From Haloechinothrix sp033042135 (GTDB lineage: Bacteria; Actinomycetota; Actinomycetes; Mycobacteriales; Pseudonocardiaceae), in assembly GCF_033042135.1 (NCBI RefSeq), contig NZ_WBXM01000002.1, positions 62,001 to 126,000 of the forward strand: a DNA stretch of 64,000 bases. The letters run 5' to 3'. Under the pieces are notes generated by a model that saw nothing but the letters and a program-made list of their open reading frames with translations, was not told the DNA's origin and did not search any database. Of this stretch, positions 1-9,171 are shown piece by piece (within the stretch, counting starts at the first letter, position 1; every line of letters starts with the position of its first letter). The position numbers and the translations under genes are program-made.

Positions 1-303
1 GGACCGGCAGAACGGGTAGCTGCCGTCCTCGTCGGGGTCCGCGGCGTTGCCCCAGCTGCCGAGGTAGGCGTAGCGCCCGTGGGCAACGACGTCGGCGTTG
101 AAGCCGCCGGGATCGGCATGCCCGAGGACGTTCACCCCGAACGATTCGCTGTACTCGCCGTTCCCGTTGCCGGTGTGATTGTCCTGATCTCCCTTACCGT
201 CCGGATGTGCGGCCGCCACTGTAGGAAGCGCCGCCCCCACCAGCGCGACAGCAGCCGCGCAGGCAGTGGACAGCACGAATACTCTGCGTCGTGATCGTGT
301 CAT
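1..303 (-). CDS. Secreted protein, N-terminal part (LVIVD-repeat-like)
   Basis: The gene enters from the left edge; only the first 101 codons are present. ATG is at 303-301 with GAGGTG just upstream as ribosome binding site. The product starts with an arginine-rich n-region (MTRSRRRVF) and a hydrophobic stretch to about residue 29, ending in an Ala-rich AAA site: a classical signal peptide for export. The mature start is rich in Gly, Asp and Asn and contains YAYLGSWGN, which resembles the motif of LVIVD beta-propeller repeat proteins. The function is unknown. It is divergent from mfd. The export call is strong; the family call rests on one motif and is tentative. Confidence 0.7.
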   Translation of the reverse strand, partial: MTRSRRRVFVLSTACAAAVALVGAALPTVAAAHPDGKGDQDNHTGNGNGEYSESFGVNVLGHADPGGFNADVVAHGRYAYLGSWGNAADPDEDGSYPFCRS

Positions 304-393
304 ACACCTCATCCCTTCCGATCCCTCATCCGGGTGGATCGTTTGGAAGGCGAAGGATGTTACCCGTGTCACATGGCCGCTGTGTGGCGAGCA

Positions 394-460
394 GTGGGTG
401 CGAGCCGAAGGCCTCCTCGGGTACCGGATATGTACCGAAGGAGCCCTTCGGCTCACCCAC
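394..460. repeat. Hairpin element, family 2 copy A (GAGCCGAAGG arms)
   Basis: Two 23-nt arms (402-424 and 432-454) enclose a 7-nt loop; the arms pair at 20 of 23 positions and the stem extends outward through GTGGGTG at 394-400 and ACCCAC at 455-460. A second copy lies at 33984-34036 in the opposite orientation. This copy is in the 313-nt gap between two divergent genes (minus-strand start at 303, mfd start at 617), so it is not at the 3' end of any visible gene and a simple terminator role is unlikely here. I see no other recognisable element in the gap. Confidence 0.85.
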
Positions 461-616
461 CCAGCCGCCTGATGGCTTGGCGCGGCGCCACGTACCCTTG
501 AGAGAGGACCCCTGGCGCGTGTGGTGGGGGCGGGGTACGGCAGAGGTATGCCCGTCCGGCGCGGGTAGGGGTCTGCCCGCATGTTCGCACTTCATCTCGG
601 GGAGGTACGCGCGCCC

Positions 617-3600
617 GTGTCAGCGCAGCTGTCCGGACTGCTGTCCAGTGTCCTACCCACCCCGGCCATCCGTACGATCGTCGAGCGCGCCGATACCCCC
701 GTGCTCGAACTCCACGGTGCACCGCCGGCACGGCAGCTCGTGGCGGCGGCGCTGGCCGCCAGCGGTGGCGCCGATCGGCCGGTGCTGGCGGTCACCGCCA
801 CCGGCCGCGAGGCCGAGCAGCTCACCGCCGCGCTGTGCGGCATGCTCGGCGAGGGTGCCGTGGCACTGCTGCCCTCCTGGGAGACGCTGCCGCACGAGCG
901 GCTCTCGCCGCGCGCCGACACCGTCGGCAGGCGGATCGACGTGCTGCACCGGTTGGCGCAGCCGGATCGCGGTGGCCTGCGTGTCGTGGTCACCGCGGTC
1001 CGCAGTCTGATCCAGCCGATGGCGCCGGGGCTGGGATCGCTGGCTCCGGTCGAGCTGCGCGTCGGTGAGGAGAGCGAGTTCGAGGACGTGGTCAGCAGAC
1101 TCGCCGACCTCGCCTACACCCGCGTCGACATGGTGGAAAAGCGCGGCGAGTTCGCGGTGCGCGGCGGGATCGTCGACGTCTTCCCGCCGACAGCGGCGCA
1201 CCCGTACCGGGTGGAGTTCTTCGGTGACGAGGTCAGCGAGATCCGTACCTTCGCGGTCGCCGACCAGCGCTCGTTGCCGACCGATGACGCCGCGGTCACC
1301 GGGATCACCGCGCCCGCGTGCCGGGAACTGCTGCTGACCGAGGACGTCAAGCAGCGAGCCGCCGCGCTGGCCGAGGAACGCGCGGACGACGAGGGGCTCA
1401 CCGAGATGCTTGGCAAGCTCGCGGCAGGAGTGCCGTGCGAGGGGATGGAATCGCTGATTCCCGCGCTGGTTCCCGGCCAGCTTGAGCTGCTCACCGACGC
1501 GATGCCGGAGGGCACGCACGTACTGGTCGCCGATCCCGAGAAGGTGCGGGCGAGGGCGCAGGATTTGGTGCGCAGCGGCCAGGAGTTCCTGGAGGCCTCG
1601 TGGATGAACGCCGCGGTCGGCGGGCAGGCGCCCATCGACCTGGGTGCTTCGGCCTACCGGGAGTTCGCCGAGGTGCGCAAGCACGCCACCGACACCGGCC
1701 GGTGCTGGTGGACGCTGTCCCAGCTCACCAGCGAGGACGACGACGTCATCGGGGTGGCGGTGGATGCGGCGCCCGCGTACCGGGGCGATCTCGAGCGGGC
1801 GGCCGCCGAGCTGCGGGCGCACACCTCCGCAGGCGGGGCCGCGGTACTGGTGGTGGCGGGCGCGGGCACCGCTGCCCGTGCCGTCGAGCAGCTCACCGCC
1901 GCCGAGGTTCCCGCGCGAGCGGCCACCGAGGGGCTACCCGAGGCGCCGTCAGCCGGGGTGGTCACCGTGACCTGTGGTGAGATCAGCGACGGGTTCGTGC
2001 TTACCGATGCGGGCCTCGTGGTACTCGCCGAGTCCGATGTGACCGGTCGGGGTGCCACGGCAGGCCAGTCGCGTGGTGACCTGAACACCAAGATGCCCGC
2101 GCGCAGGCGCAACGCGGTGGACCCGCTGGCGCTCAAGCCGGGCGATTTCGTGGTACACGACCAGCACGGCATCGGCAGGTACGTGGAGATGGTGCAGCGC
2201 ACCATCGGTGGGGCGACCCGCGAGTACCTGGTGCTCGAATACGCCTCCTCTAAGCGAGGGCAGCCGGGGGACCGGCTGTTCGTGCCGACCGATCAGCTCG
2301 ACGAGGTTTCCCGCTATGTCGGCGGTGAGACGCCCGCGCTGAACAAGCTCGGCGGCTCGGACTGGAAGAACACCAAAGCCAAGGCTCGCAAGGCGGTCAA
2401 GGAGATCGCGGCGGAGCTTGTGCAGTTGTACGCGGCGCGGCAGGCCTCGCCCGGCTATCCCTTCGGCGACGACACGCCCTGGCAGGCCGAGCTCGAGGAC
2501 GCCTTCCCGTATGTGGAGACTACCGACCAGCTCGCCGCGGTCGACGAGGTCAAGTCCGATATGCGCAGCGGCGTACCGATGGACCGGGTGGTTTGTGGGG
2601 ATGTCGGCTACGGCAAGACGGAGATCGCGGTACGGGCGGCGTTCAAGGCGGTACAGGCGGGCAAGCAGGTCGCTGTGCTGGTACCGACCACGCTGCTGGC
2701 CCAGCAGCACGTGAACACCTTCACCGAGCGGATGGGCTCGTTCCCGGTCGTCATCAAGGCACTGTCTCGGTTCACCGATCCGCCCGAGGCCGAGAAGGTC
2801 ATGGCGGGTCTGGCCGACGGCGAGGTGGACATCGTGATCGGCACGCACCGGCTGCTACAGACCGGGGTACGTTACGCCGACCTCGGCCTGGTCATCGTCG
2901 ACGAGGAGCAGCGTTTCGGTGTCGAGCACAAGGAGCACATCAAGTCGCTGCGGACCCATGTCGACGTGTTGACCATGTCGGCCACTCCGATCCCGCGCAC
3001 GTTGGAGATGAGCCTTGCGGGGATCAAGGAGATGTCGACCATCCTCACGCCGCCGGAGGACCGGCACCCGGTACTGACGTACGTGGGCGCCTACGACGCC
3101 AAGCAGGTTGCCGCGGCGATCAACCGCGAGCTGCTGCGCGACGGTCAGGTGTTCTACGTGCACAACCGCGTCTCGACGATCGAGAAGGCCGCGCGTACGG
3201 TCAGGGAGTTGGTACCTGACGCTCGTGTCGTGGTCGCGCACGGGCAGATGAACGAGCACAAGCTCGAGAAGATCATTCAAGGCTTCTGGGAGCGCGAGTA
3301 CGACGTGCTGGTGTGTACCACCATCGTCGAGTCCGGATTGGACATATCTAACGCCAACACGCTGATCGTGGAGCGTGCCGACCAGCTCGGTCTCGCGCAG
3401 CTGCATCAGCTGCGCGGCCGGGTGGGTCGAGCCCGGGAACGCGGATACGCGTACTTCCTGTACCCGCCGGAGACCGCGCTCACCCAGACCGCGCACGACA
3501 GGCTGGCCACCATCGCGCAGAACACCGAGCTGGGCGCGGGTATGGCTGTGGCCATGAAGGACCTGGAGATCCGGGGCGCGGGCAACATCCTCGGAGCCGA

Positions 3601-4210
3601 GCAGTCCGGCCACATCGCTGGTGTCGGGTTCGACCTGTACGTGCGGCTGGTCGGCGAAGCGGTGGAGTCGTACAAGAAGGAGCTCGACTCCGCGGGCACC
3701 GGTACGGGCGAGGCGGAGGAACCGGCGGAGGTGCGGGTCGATCTGCCCGTCGACGCCCATATCCCGCACGACTACGTACCGGGCGAGCGGCTGCGGCTGG
3801 AGGCCTACCGCAAGATCGCTTCCGCTGCCGATGCCGAAGAGCTCGAAGCGGTGGGCGAGGAGCTCGCCGACCGGTACGGCCCGCACCCGCACCCGGTGCG
3901 GCGGCTGCTGGCGGTGGCGGCGTTCCGGCAAGTCTGCCGTGCTGCGGGCATTACCGAGGTGACCCTGCAGGGCAGCACGGTCCGGTTCAGTCCGTTGCCG
4001 CTGAGCGACTCGCAGCTCGTCCGGCTCAAGCGGCTGTACCCGAAGGCGGTGTACAAGGCGGCGACGACGACGGTCTCGGTGCCGCGTCCCACGGAAGGAC
4101 CCGCGGGCGGCAGGCTGGGAGCGCCGCCGCTGCGCGACGAGGAGCTGCTCGACTGGTGCACCCAGCTGATGCGTTCGATGACCGCTGCTCCGGTGGCGGC
4201 CACGTCATGA
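617..4210 (+). CDS. mfd: Transcription-repair coupling factor Mfd
   Basis: ATP-dependent DNA translocase that removes RNA polymerase stalled at lesions and recruits UvrA. The product is 1197 aa, a usual length. The N-terminal UvrB-like region is followed by a CarD-like RNA-polymerase-interacting domain near residues 505-610 (GDFVVHDQHGIGRYV), then the translocase motor with Walker A GDVGYGKTE near residue 661 and the DEEQ box (VDEEQRFG) near 761, and the C-terminal TRCF domain from about 1035. An in-frame ATG at 581 would add 12 residues, but GTG at 617 is preferred because GGGGAGG (599-605) sits 11 nt upstream and the protein then begins like its relatives. It is followed by a bidirectional terminator. 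Confidence 0.97.
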   Translation: MSAQLSGLLSSVLPTPAIRTIVERADTPVLELHGAPPARQLVAAALAASGGADRPVLAVTATGREAEQLTAALCGMLGEGAVALLPSWETLPHERLSPRADTVGRRIDVLHRLAQPDRGGLRVVVTAVRSLIQPMAPGLGSLAPVELRVGEESEFEDVVSRLADLAYTRVDMVEKRGEFAVRGGIVDVFPPTAAHPYRVEFFGDEVSEIRTFAVADQRSLPTDDAAVTGITAPACRELLLTEDVKQRAAALAEERADDEGLTEMLGKLAAGVPCEGMESLIPALVPGQLELLTDAMPEGTHVLVADPEKVRARAQDLVRSGQEFLEASWMNAAVGGQAPIDLGASAYREFAEVRKHATDTGRCWWTLSQLTSEDDDVIGVAVDAAPAYRGDLERAAAELRAHTSAGGAAVLVVAGAGTAARAVEQLTAAEVPARAATEGLPEAPSAGVVTVTCGEISDGFVLTDAGLVVLAESDVTGRGATAGQSRGDLNTKMPARRRNAVDPLALKPGDFVVHDQHGIGRYVEMVQRTIGGATREYLVLEYASSKRGQPGDRLFVPTDQLDEVSRYVGGETPALNKLGGSDWKNTKAKARKAVKEIAAELVQLYAARQASPGYPFGDDTPWQAELEDAFPYVETTDQLAAVDEVKSDMRSGVPMDRVVCGDVGYGKTEIAVRAAFKAVQAGKQVAVLVPTTLLAQQHVNTFTERMGSFPVVIKALSRFTDPPEAEKVMAGLADGEVDIVIGTHRLLQTGVRYADLGLVIVDEEQRFGVEHKEHIKSLRTHVDVLTMSATPIPRTLEMSLAGIKEMSTILTPPEDRHPVLTYVGAYDAKQVAAAINRELLRDGQVFYVHNRVSTIEKAARTVRELVPDARVVVAHGQMNEHKLEKIIQGFWEREYDVLVCTTIVESGLDISNANTLIVERADQLGLAQLHQLRGRVGRARERGYAYFLYPPETALTQTAHDRLATIAQNTELGAGMAVAMKDLEIRGAGNILGAEQSGHIAGVGFDLYVRLVGEAVESYKKELDSAGTGTGEAEEPAEVRVDLPVDAHIPHDYVPGERLRLEAYRKIASAADAEELEAVGEELADRYGPHPHPVRRLLAVAAFRQVCRAAGITEVTLQGSTVRFSPLPLSDSQLVRLKRLYPKAVYKAATTTVSVPRPTEGPAGGRLGAPPLRDEELLDWCTQLMRSMTAAPVAATS

Positions 4211-4218
4211 CGCGGCGT

Positions 4219-4255
4219 TAGTGCCCCGTGACATGACCTCTGGCACGGGGCACTA
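4219..4255. terminator. Bidirectional terminator hairpin
   Basis: Perfect 12-bp stem (TAGTGCCCCGTG at 4219-4230 with its complement at 4244-4255) and a 13-nt loop, between the convergent mfd and response-regulator genes. The right arm includes the stop codon of the minus-strand gene. There is no U-tract, as is usual in high-GC actinomycetes. Confidence 0.8.
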
Positions 4256-4888
4256 GATCCAGCCGTAGCGGCGCGCGATGGCGCAGGCCTCGTGGCGGTT
4301 GGCGGCGCCGAGCTTGGCGATCGCCGAGGAGAGGTAGTTGCGGGTGGTACCGATGGTCAGCGAGGCGCGGCGGGCGATCTCGTCGGTCTCGGCCCCATCC
4401 GCTGCGTATTCGAGCACATCGGACTCGCGTGGCGTCAGCGGCGAGTCACCGGCACCGATGGCCTCACCAGCCAGCTCCGGGTCGACATAGCGACCGCCAT
4501 GGCGCACCGTGCGGATCGCCTCGGCGAACGTGCGTGCCTGCACCGTTTTGGGCAGGAAGCCACGAACCCCGACCGACAGCGCCTTCTTGAGGTATCCGGG
4601 CCTGCCGTGGCTGGTCACGATCAACGGCAGGCACCCTGGCAGCTGGTCGAGGAGCTGCGCTGCGACCTCGATGCCGTCCGAGTCCGGCAGCTGGAGGTCG
4701 AGCACGGCCACGTCCGGCCGGTGCCGAGACGCCATGGCCAGCGCCTCCTGTCCGGTCGCGGCCTGGGCGACCACGACGATGTCACCCTCCAGATCCAGCA
4801 TGGTCGCCAACGCGTCCCGGATGAGGTGCTCGTCCTCGGCGAGCAGTACCCGGATGGTTTCCCGCTCGACGCGGTCCTGACTCGTCAT
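4253..4888 (-). CDS. NarL-family response regulator
   Basis: DNA-binding response regulator, 211 aa. The receiver domain is at about residues 12-130, with acidic residues near the N terminus (LLAEDE), a phospho-acceptor Asp64 in AVLDLQLPDSDG and the conserved Lys in FLPKTV. The LuxR-type helix-turn-helix is at about 145-200 (LTPRESDVLEYAADG). The start is the ATG at 4888-4886, which overlaps the TGA of the upstream kinase gene as ATGA, so translation is coupled. A longer frame to 5080 exists but runs through the kinase C terminus and is not used. It is the last gene of a four-gene ABC transporter/two-component operon and probably regulates it. Confidence 0.95.
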   Translation of the reverse strand: MTSQDRVERETIRVLLAEDEHLIRDALATMLDLEGDIVVVAQAATGQEALAMASRHRPDVAVLDLQLPDSDGIEVAAQLLDQLPGCLPLIVTSHGRPGYLKKALSVGVRGFLPKTVQARTFAEAIRTVRHGGRYVDPELAGEAIGAGDSPLTPRESDVLEYAADGAETDEIARRASLTIGTTRNYLSSAIAKLGAANRHEACAIARRYGWI

Positions 4889-6114
4889 CCCGCGCTGTCC
4901 TTTCCGGGGAACGTCACCGTCACCGTGAACGAGCCCTCGCACGCGTCGGTGGCCAACGTGGCGCCCGAAGGCGCGAGCCGTTCTCGCAATCCGGCGAGCC
5001 CGTTGCCTTCCTCGTGCCGGTCGCGGCCTGCCCCGTCGTTGCTGACCACCAGCGTGCGGCCTGCCAGCCGGATCGCGCACCGCGTGGCGCTGCTGTGGCG
5101 CAGCACGTTGGTGACCGCTTCACGCACCACCCACGCGGCCATCTCTTGCTCCTGACCGGTCAGCTCCGGTGTGTTCCTCGTCCCGAGCTCGATGTCGCAG
5201 TCGATACCCGCCGACTCGAGTAACGATCGCGCCCCGGACAGTTCCGAGTCGAAGCTGACATCCCGGTAGCCGCGAGCGAGCTCGCGCACCTCACGTAGCG
5301 AGTCGTGCGCGAGCTCGTGCACCCGCCGCATCCGCTCGGGTGCCCGGTCGTCACCGCGAGCACCGAGTTCGGCCGCCAGCTCGCTGGTGACCGCGATCGC
5401 CGAGAGGTTGCGCCCGAGCACGTCGTGCAGGTCGCGGGAGAAGCGCAACCTCTCCTCGGCCACGTCCAGCGCACCCTGCGCGGTACGCGCCCGGTCCAGC
5501 TCGCGCACCACCTCCCGCAACCACAGCGATGTCCGCACCGTCGCGATGAAGATCGCGGCGATGGCCAGGTGGATGGCGGCCAGCGTGGGCTCGCGGAACG
5601 CCACCAGTGACGCGATCCCCACCACGACCGCCCACGTAGTGGCCGCGTGACTTCGCAGCAGCGGGGACACCGCGATCGTCAGCACATACCCCGTTGCCAG
5701 CATGCCCCAGTGCGTGGGCTCGTCACCGGGTGCGGTGTTGGCGGCGGCGACGCAGACCGTGGCGGCTAGCGCGAGCACGGCGAGCGGGGCGAGCGGTCGT
5801 TGCCTACCGCCGGGATAGTGGCGCATCGCGAGGTGGAGCTGCCAGCTGCCGGTGCAGCCGAGGAGCACGACGGCGCCGGTGAGCGTGGCGACGGCCGGGG
5901 CGTGCTGGCCTGCGGTGAGCTCGGCGATGAGCCGAACCAGTGCGACAGCCGGGAGCACCCACAGCATCACGTGCAGCGTGACCGCCGTGTAAGCGTCGAC
6001 ACGCTGCACCTGGGTGGCATGGCGCCACCACCGGAGCGGGGACGGCGCGAGCGGCATGAGCCGAGCCTGCCACGACCCGCCGCGTTCCCGCATGCCGGTC
6101 GGGACCGCGCTCAC
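4885..6114 (-). CDS. DesK-like membrane sensor histidine kinase
   Basis: 409 aa. The first 200 residues hold about six hydrophobic segments forming the membrane sensor. The HisKA_3 dimerisation region contains the phosphorylated His230 in FSRDLHDVLGRNLSA. The HATPase domain follows (VREAVTNVLRHS; DGAGRDRHEEGNGLAGLRER). The GTG at 6114-6112 overlaps the permease stop as GTGA, and the gene ends in an ATGA overlap with the response regulator. This short-linker kinase beside an ABC-2 exporter is a common actinomycete arrangement for sensing membrane or cell-wall stress; the signal cannot be read from sequence. Confidence 0.93.
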   Translation of the reverse strand: MSAVPTGMRERGGSWQARLMPLAPSPLRWWRHATQVQRVDAYTAVTLHVMLWVLPAVALVRLIAELTAGQHAPAVATLTGAVVLLGCTGSWQLHLAMRHYPGGRQRPLAPLAVLALAATVCVAAANTAPGDEPTHWGMLATGYVLTIAVSPLLRSHAATTWAVVVGIASLVAFREPTLAAIHLAIAAIFIATVRTSLWLREVVRELDRARTAQGALDVAEERLRFSRDLHDVLGRNLSAIAVTSELAAELGARGDDRAPERMRRVHELAHDSLREVRELARGYRDVSFDSELSGARSLLESAGIDCDIELGTRNTPELTGQEQEMAAWVVREAVTNVLRHSSATRCAIRLAGRTLVVSNDGAGRDRHEEGNGLAGLRERLAPSGATLATDACEGSFTVTVTFPGKDSAG

Positions 6115-6938
6115 CTCCGGGGTTCCCAGCGGAAGTACCTGTGCGCCACCATGGCGCCCAGCACCAGCCAGGCGAGCATCACCAGCGCCGGTTGCCAGGC
6201 GAGCTGGAAAATCTCGGCGAAGGCCACGCGGTCGCCGCCGGGAGTGAGGCCGAGCCAGCCAAGCATGGTCAGCTCGGCCACCGGTGCCAACGGGAGGTAG
6301 GGCACGACCTCACCCACCGACTGCGGGAGCGCATCGGCCACCCACGGCAGGCCGAGCACGCTGATCCCGATGACGGGCAGGCTGGTGATCTGCGCAGCCT
6401 CGGAGTTCTTGGTGAACGTGGTGGTGATCAGCGCCAGCGAGGTGAACACCGCGGCACCGCCGAGCACCGCGAGCAGCAGCACGATCGGGTTCTCCGGGGC
6501 GGGCAGTCCGAGCGCCAGCGTGCCGACCAATGACATCAGCAGCACCATGCCGAGCGCGACCGTCACCGCGGGTAGCGCCGTGCCGAGGAGGATCTCGGCA
6601 TCGGAGCACTCGCCGGTACGCAGCCGTTTGAGGACGAGCTCCTCACGGCGGGCCACGTAGGAGGAAAGCAGGTTGTAGTAGACGACGAACAGCAGCAGCA
6701 CCAGCACAAGCAGGGCCAGCGCGATGACGGCCGCCTCCTGCGGAACCCGGCCGCCGGATCGTGCCGGTATCAGCAACGCGATCGGCAGCAGGGGGATCAC
6801 GAAGGCGTTGACCATCAGCAGCTTGTTGCGTCGCAGCAAGGTGAACTCGGCCCGCGCTAGCGCGGCAAGGCGATGCGCCGGGGTGACGCCGGGCCGCGTC
6901 TCGGCTGGAGCTGCGCTGGCCTTCACGTTGCCGTTCAT
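6111..6938 (-). CDS. ABC-2 type transporter permease
   Basis: 275 aa integral membrane protein with about six hydrophobic helices; a large cytoplasmic segment (ARREELVLKRLRTGE) follows the second, as is typical of ABC-2 exporters. The ATG at 6938 overlaps the ATPase stop as ATGA; an upstream in-frame extension to 7058 lies inside the ATPase gene and is rejected. It pairs with the ATPase encoded immediately upstream to form an exporter. Substrate unknown; drug, peptide or lipid export is the usual inference for this family. Confidence 0.92.
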   Translation of the reverse strand: MNGNVKASAAPAETRPGVTPAHRLAALARAEFTLLRRNKLLMVNAFVIPLLPIALLIPARSGGRVPQEAAVIALALLVLVLLLFVVYYNLLSSYVARREELVLKRLRTGECSDAEILLGTALPAVTVALGMVLLMSLVGTLALGLPAPENPIVLLLAVLGGAAVFTSLALITTTFTKNSEAAQITSLPVIGISVLGLPWVADALPQSVGEVVPYLPLAPVAELTMLGWLGLTPGGDRVAFAEIFQLAWQPALVMLAWLVLGAMVAHRYFRWEPRR

Positions 6939-7903
6939 GCGCTGACCTCCTCGGTGACCGCGGAGCGGGAATCGCCGGCGATGGACAGGAACACCGTCTC
7001 CAGTGAGGCGGTACTGGCGCGTAGCCCCGGTAGCCGCACCCCGTGCTCGTCTGCCCACGTCAACAGCTGCGTCAGGGTGCGCTGTAGGTGGTGCGTGTGG
7101 ATGGTGATGCCGCGTCGTCCGGTGGTGACGGTGGTTCCGTCCAGTTCGGGCAGCGGTAGGTCAGGCGTATCGAAGCTAATCTCGGAGGGATGGTCGGCCA
7201 CCACGTCAGCCACGGTTCCCAGCCGTTCGATCCGGCCCTCGTGCAGGATCGCGAGCCGGTCGGCCAGCTGCTCGGCCTCGTCGAGATAGTGCGTGGTCAG
7301 CACGACGGTGGTGCCAGCGGCGTGCAGCTCACCGATCAGCCGCCAGGTGTTGCGCCTGCTCTCCGGATCCAGCCCCGTGGTTGGCTCGTCGAGGAACAGC
7401 ACTTCGGGATCGCCGAGCAGTGCCAGCGCCAGGTCGAGCCGCCGACGCTCGCCACCGGAGAGCTGCTTGACGAGCGTCCCGGCACGGTCGTCGATAGCGA
7501 CCTTCGCCAGGACGTTTCGCACCCGCGTCGCAACAGGCCGGGGCACCGACAACGTGCCTGCCCACATACGTGCGGCCTCGGCCACGGTGAGATCCGTGGG
7601 GAAGCCACCTTCCTGGAGCATGATGCCCATCCGGGGTCGTACCAGCCTGCGTTGCCGCACTGGATCGCAACCGAGGACACGCACGGTGCCGTCGCTGGGC
7701 GCGACCAAGCCTTCCAGCACCTCCATGGTGGACGTCTTGCCCGCGCCGTTGGTGCCGAGCAGGGCGAACAGCTCGCCCCGCTCGATCCGTAGATCGATTC
7801 CGGAGACCGCTTCGAAGCCCGACTCGCCGCCGTAGCGGCGGCGGAGCCGGGTCGTTTCGATGACGGGTGGGTCGTCGCTGATCATGGTCACAGCATCCGT
7901 CAC
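6935..7903 (-). CDS. ABC transporter ATP-binding protein
   Basis: 322 aa nucleotide-binding subunit. Walker A is GTNGAGKTS (about residues 50-58), the signature is LSGGERRR, Walker B is VLFLDEPTTGLDP, and the switch His is in TTHYLDEAEQ. The C-terminal 70 residues form the regulatory extension seen in drug-export (DrrA-like) ATPases. The start is taken as GTG at 7903; an ATG at 7885 is the alternative, and neither has a strong ribosome binding site. It is the first gene of the operon ATPase-permease-kinase-regulator, in which every junction is a 4-nt overlap. Confidence 0.94.
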   Translation of the reverse strand: MTDAVTMISDDPPVIETTRLRRRYGGESGFEAVSGIDLRIERGELFALLGTNGAGKTSTMEVLEGLVAPSDGTVRVLGCDPVRQRRLVRPRMGIMLQEGGFPTDLTVAEAARMWAGTLSVPRPVATRVRNVLAKVAIDDRAGTLVKQLSGGERRRLDLALALLGDPEVLFLDEPTTGLDPESRRNTWRLIGELHAAGTTVVLTTHYLDEAEQLADRLAILHEGRIERLGTVADVVADHPSEISFDTPDLPLPELDGTTVTTGRRGITIHTHHLQRTLTQLLTWADEHGVRLPGLRASTASLETVFLSIAGDSRSAVTEEVSA

Positions 7904-7927
7904 ACCGGCAGGAGCCGGTAGTGCGTT

Positions 7928-7980
7928 CCGTCATGGCCGCTGCCGGGCTGTGTCAGTGTTCGGCCATGACGGATGTCATG
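7928..7980. promoter_or_regulatory. Inverted repeats in the divergent promoter, candidate operator
   Basis: A perfect 12-bp inverted repeat (CCGTCATGGCCG at 7928-7939; CGGCCATGACGG at 7961-7972) has a 21-bp spacer. The right arm also begins a second dyad, CATGAC-GGAT-GTCATG (7965-7980). These lie in the 214-nt gap between the exporter/two-component operon and the DUF3048 gene. NarL-type regulators bind such short-spaced dyads, so autoregulation by the operon's own regulator is a reasonable inference. Confidence 0.55.
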
Positions 7981-8117
7981 GGTGCCGCGCGCCGTGCCGG
8001 GGCGCTGTCCACTGGATCGGGGTAGCGCACGGCAGCCGAACCTCCACCTGTTGCGTTGTGATCACCATTGGACCACATCGCGTGACGTAACACACGCCAG
8101 CACAGTATGAAGGGGGT

Positions 8118-9116
8118 GTGGACCGGAAGCCGTTGGAGACGCTGATCGCCCTGCTCGCCGCCGTCGGGGTGGTCGGTGTGATGGTGGGTGCGGTGCTGCT
8201 CGTCGGCGGGGGAGACGAGCGGCATGCCGCGCGCTACGCGGCGCCGCCCGCGACGGCAGAGCACCCGCCCCCGGATCCGGAACCCGAACGTGAGTCCGCT
8301 CCCGAGCCCGCACTGTTCCCTCCTGCGTTGGTCACCAAGATCGACGCGGGCGGCAGCCAGGTCCGGCACGTCGGGCTCGGGTCGTCCGATGCCATCTACG
8401 TGCAACCCGTCGAGGGCGGGCTCACCCGGCTGCTGTCGGTGCACTGGGGTGAGCGCCCAGACGTGCTCGGGCCAGTGCGCAGCGCTCGGGAGACCGACAT
8501 CGAGTTGCTCGGCCAGTTCACCGACGCTGTATACGCCTACTCCGGCTCCGCGTCCCAGCTGGCGGGGCCGCTGGCGGACAGCGGCCTGACCACCGTCGCC
8601 CCACACCACTCGAACGCCTTCTACCGGGACGGCTCCCGACCCAGCCCGCACAACCTCTACGTGCGGCCGGGCAGGCTCCCCGGAACGCCCGCGGCTGCGG
8701 AGCCGTTCCCGACGGGAGCCCCACCAAGCGGTGGCGAGCCAGTCGACAGCTATCGGGTCGCCTACCAGAGCGCGTCCTACGACTTCGCCTGGTCAGGCGA
8801 CCGCGACGGTTGGCTCGTCTCGATGAACGGCAGCCCGTTCACTTCAGCCGAGTACGGCAGGCTCGACGCGGGCACGGTCGTGGTGCTGCGGGTGCCGATC
8901 GAGGCGGGCCTGGGTATCACCGACTCGACCGGCAGCCTCTCACCCGTCGCCCGCACCGTCGGTCAGGGCGCGGCGGCCGTGCTGCGCGACGGGCGCGCCT
9001 ACCAGGGCAGCTGGGCGCGCGATGGCGCGAACGAACCGCTGCGGCTGGTCACCGGTGGCGGCGACCCCATCCCGCTCGGCGAGGGCAGGCTCTGGGTGCT
9101 GCTCGTGCCCGCGTGA
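8118..9116 (+). CDS. DUF3048 domain protein, membrane-anchored
   Basis: 332 aa. A single N-terminal hydrophobic helix (about residues 8-30) with a short basic N terminus anchors or exports the protein. A Pro/Glu-rich linker follows (about 40-65), then a YerB-like DUF3048 domain with SVHWGERPDVLGPVRSAR near residue 108. Function is not established. The GTG at 8118 is only 1 nt from AGGGGG, so either that is a poor ribosome binding site or the transcript is leaderless. It is divergent from the exporter operon and followed closely by the SurA-like lipoprotein gene. Confidence 0.8.
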   Translation: MDRKPLETLIALLAAVGVVGVMVGAVLLVGGGDERHAARYAAPPATAEHPPPDPEPERESAPEPALFPPALVTKIDAGGSQVRHVGLGSSDAIYVQPVEGGLTRLLSVHWGERPDVLGPVRSARETDIELLGQFTDAVYAYSGSASQLAGPLADSGLTTVAPHHSNAFYRDGSRPSPHNLYVRPGRLPGTPAAAEPFPTGAPPSGGEPVDSYRVAYQSASYDFAWSGDRDGWLVSMNGSPFTSAEYGRLDAGTVVVLRVPIEAGLGITDSTGSLSPVARTVGQGAAAVLRDGRAYQGSWARDGANEPLRLVTGGGDPIPLGEGRLWVLLVPA

Positions 9117-9171
9117 GCCAGGCGCGCCCTCCGTGCCTGTGCCGTCACCCGGTTGTGAGAGGCTAGCCACC

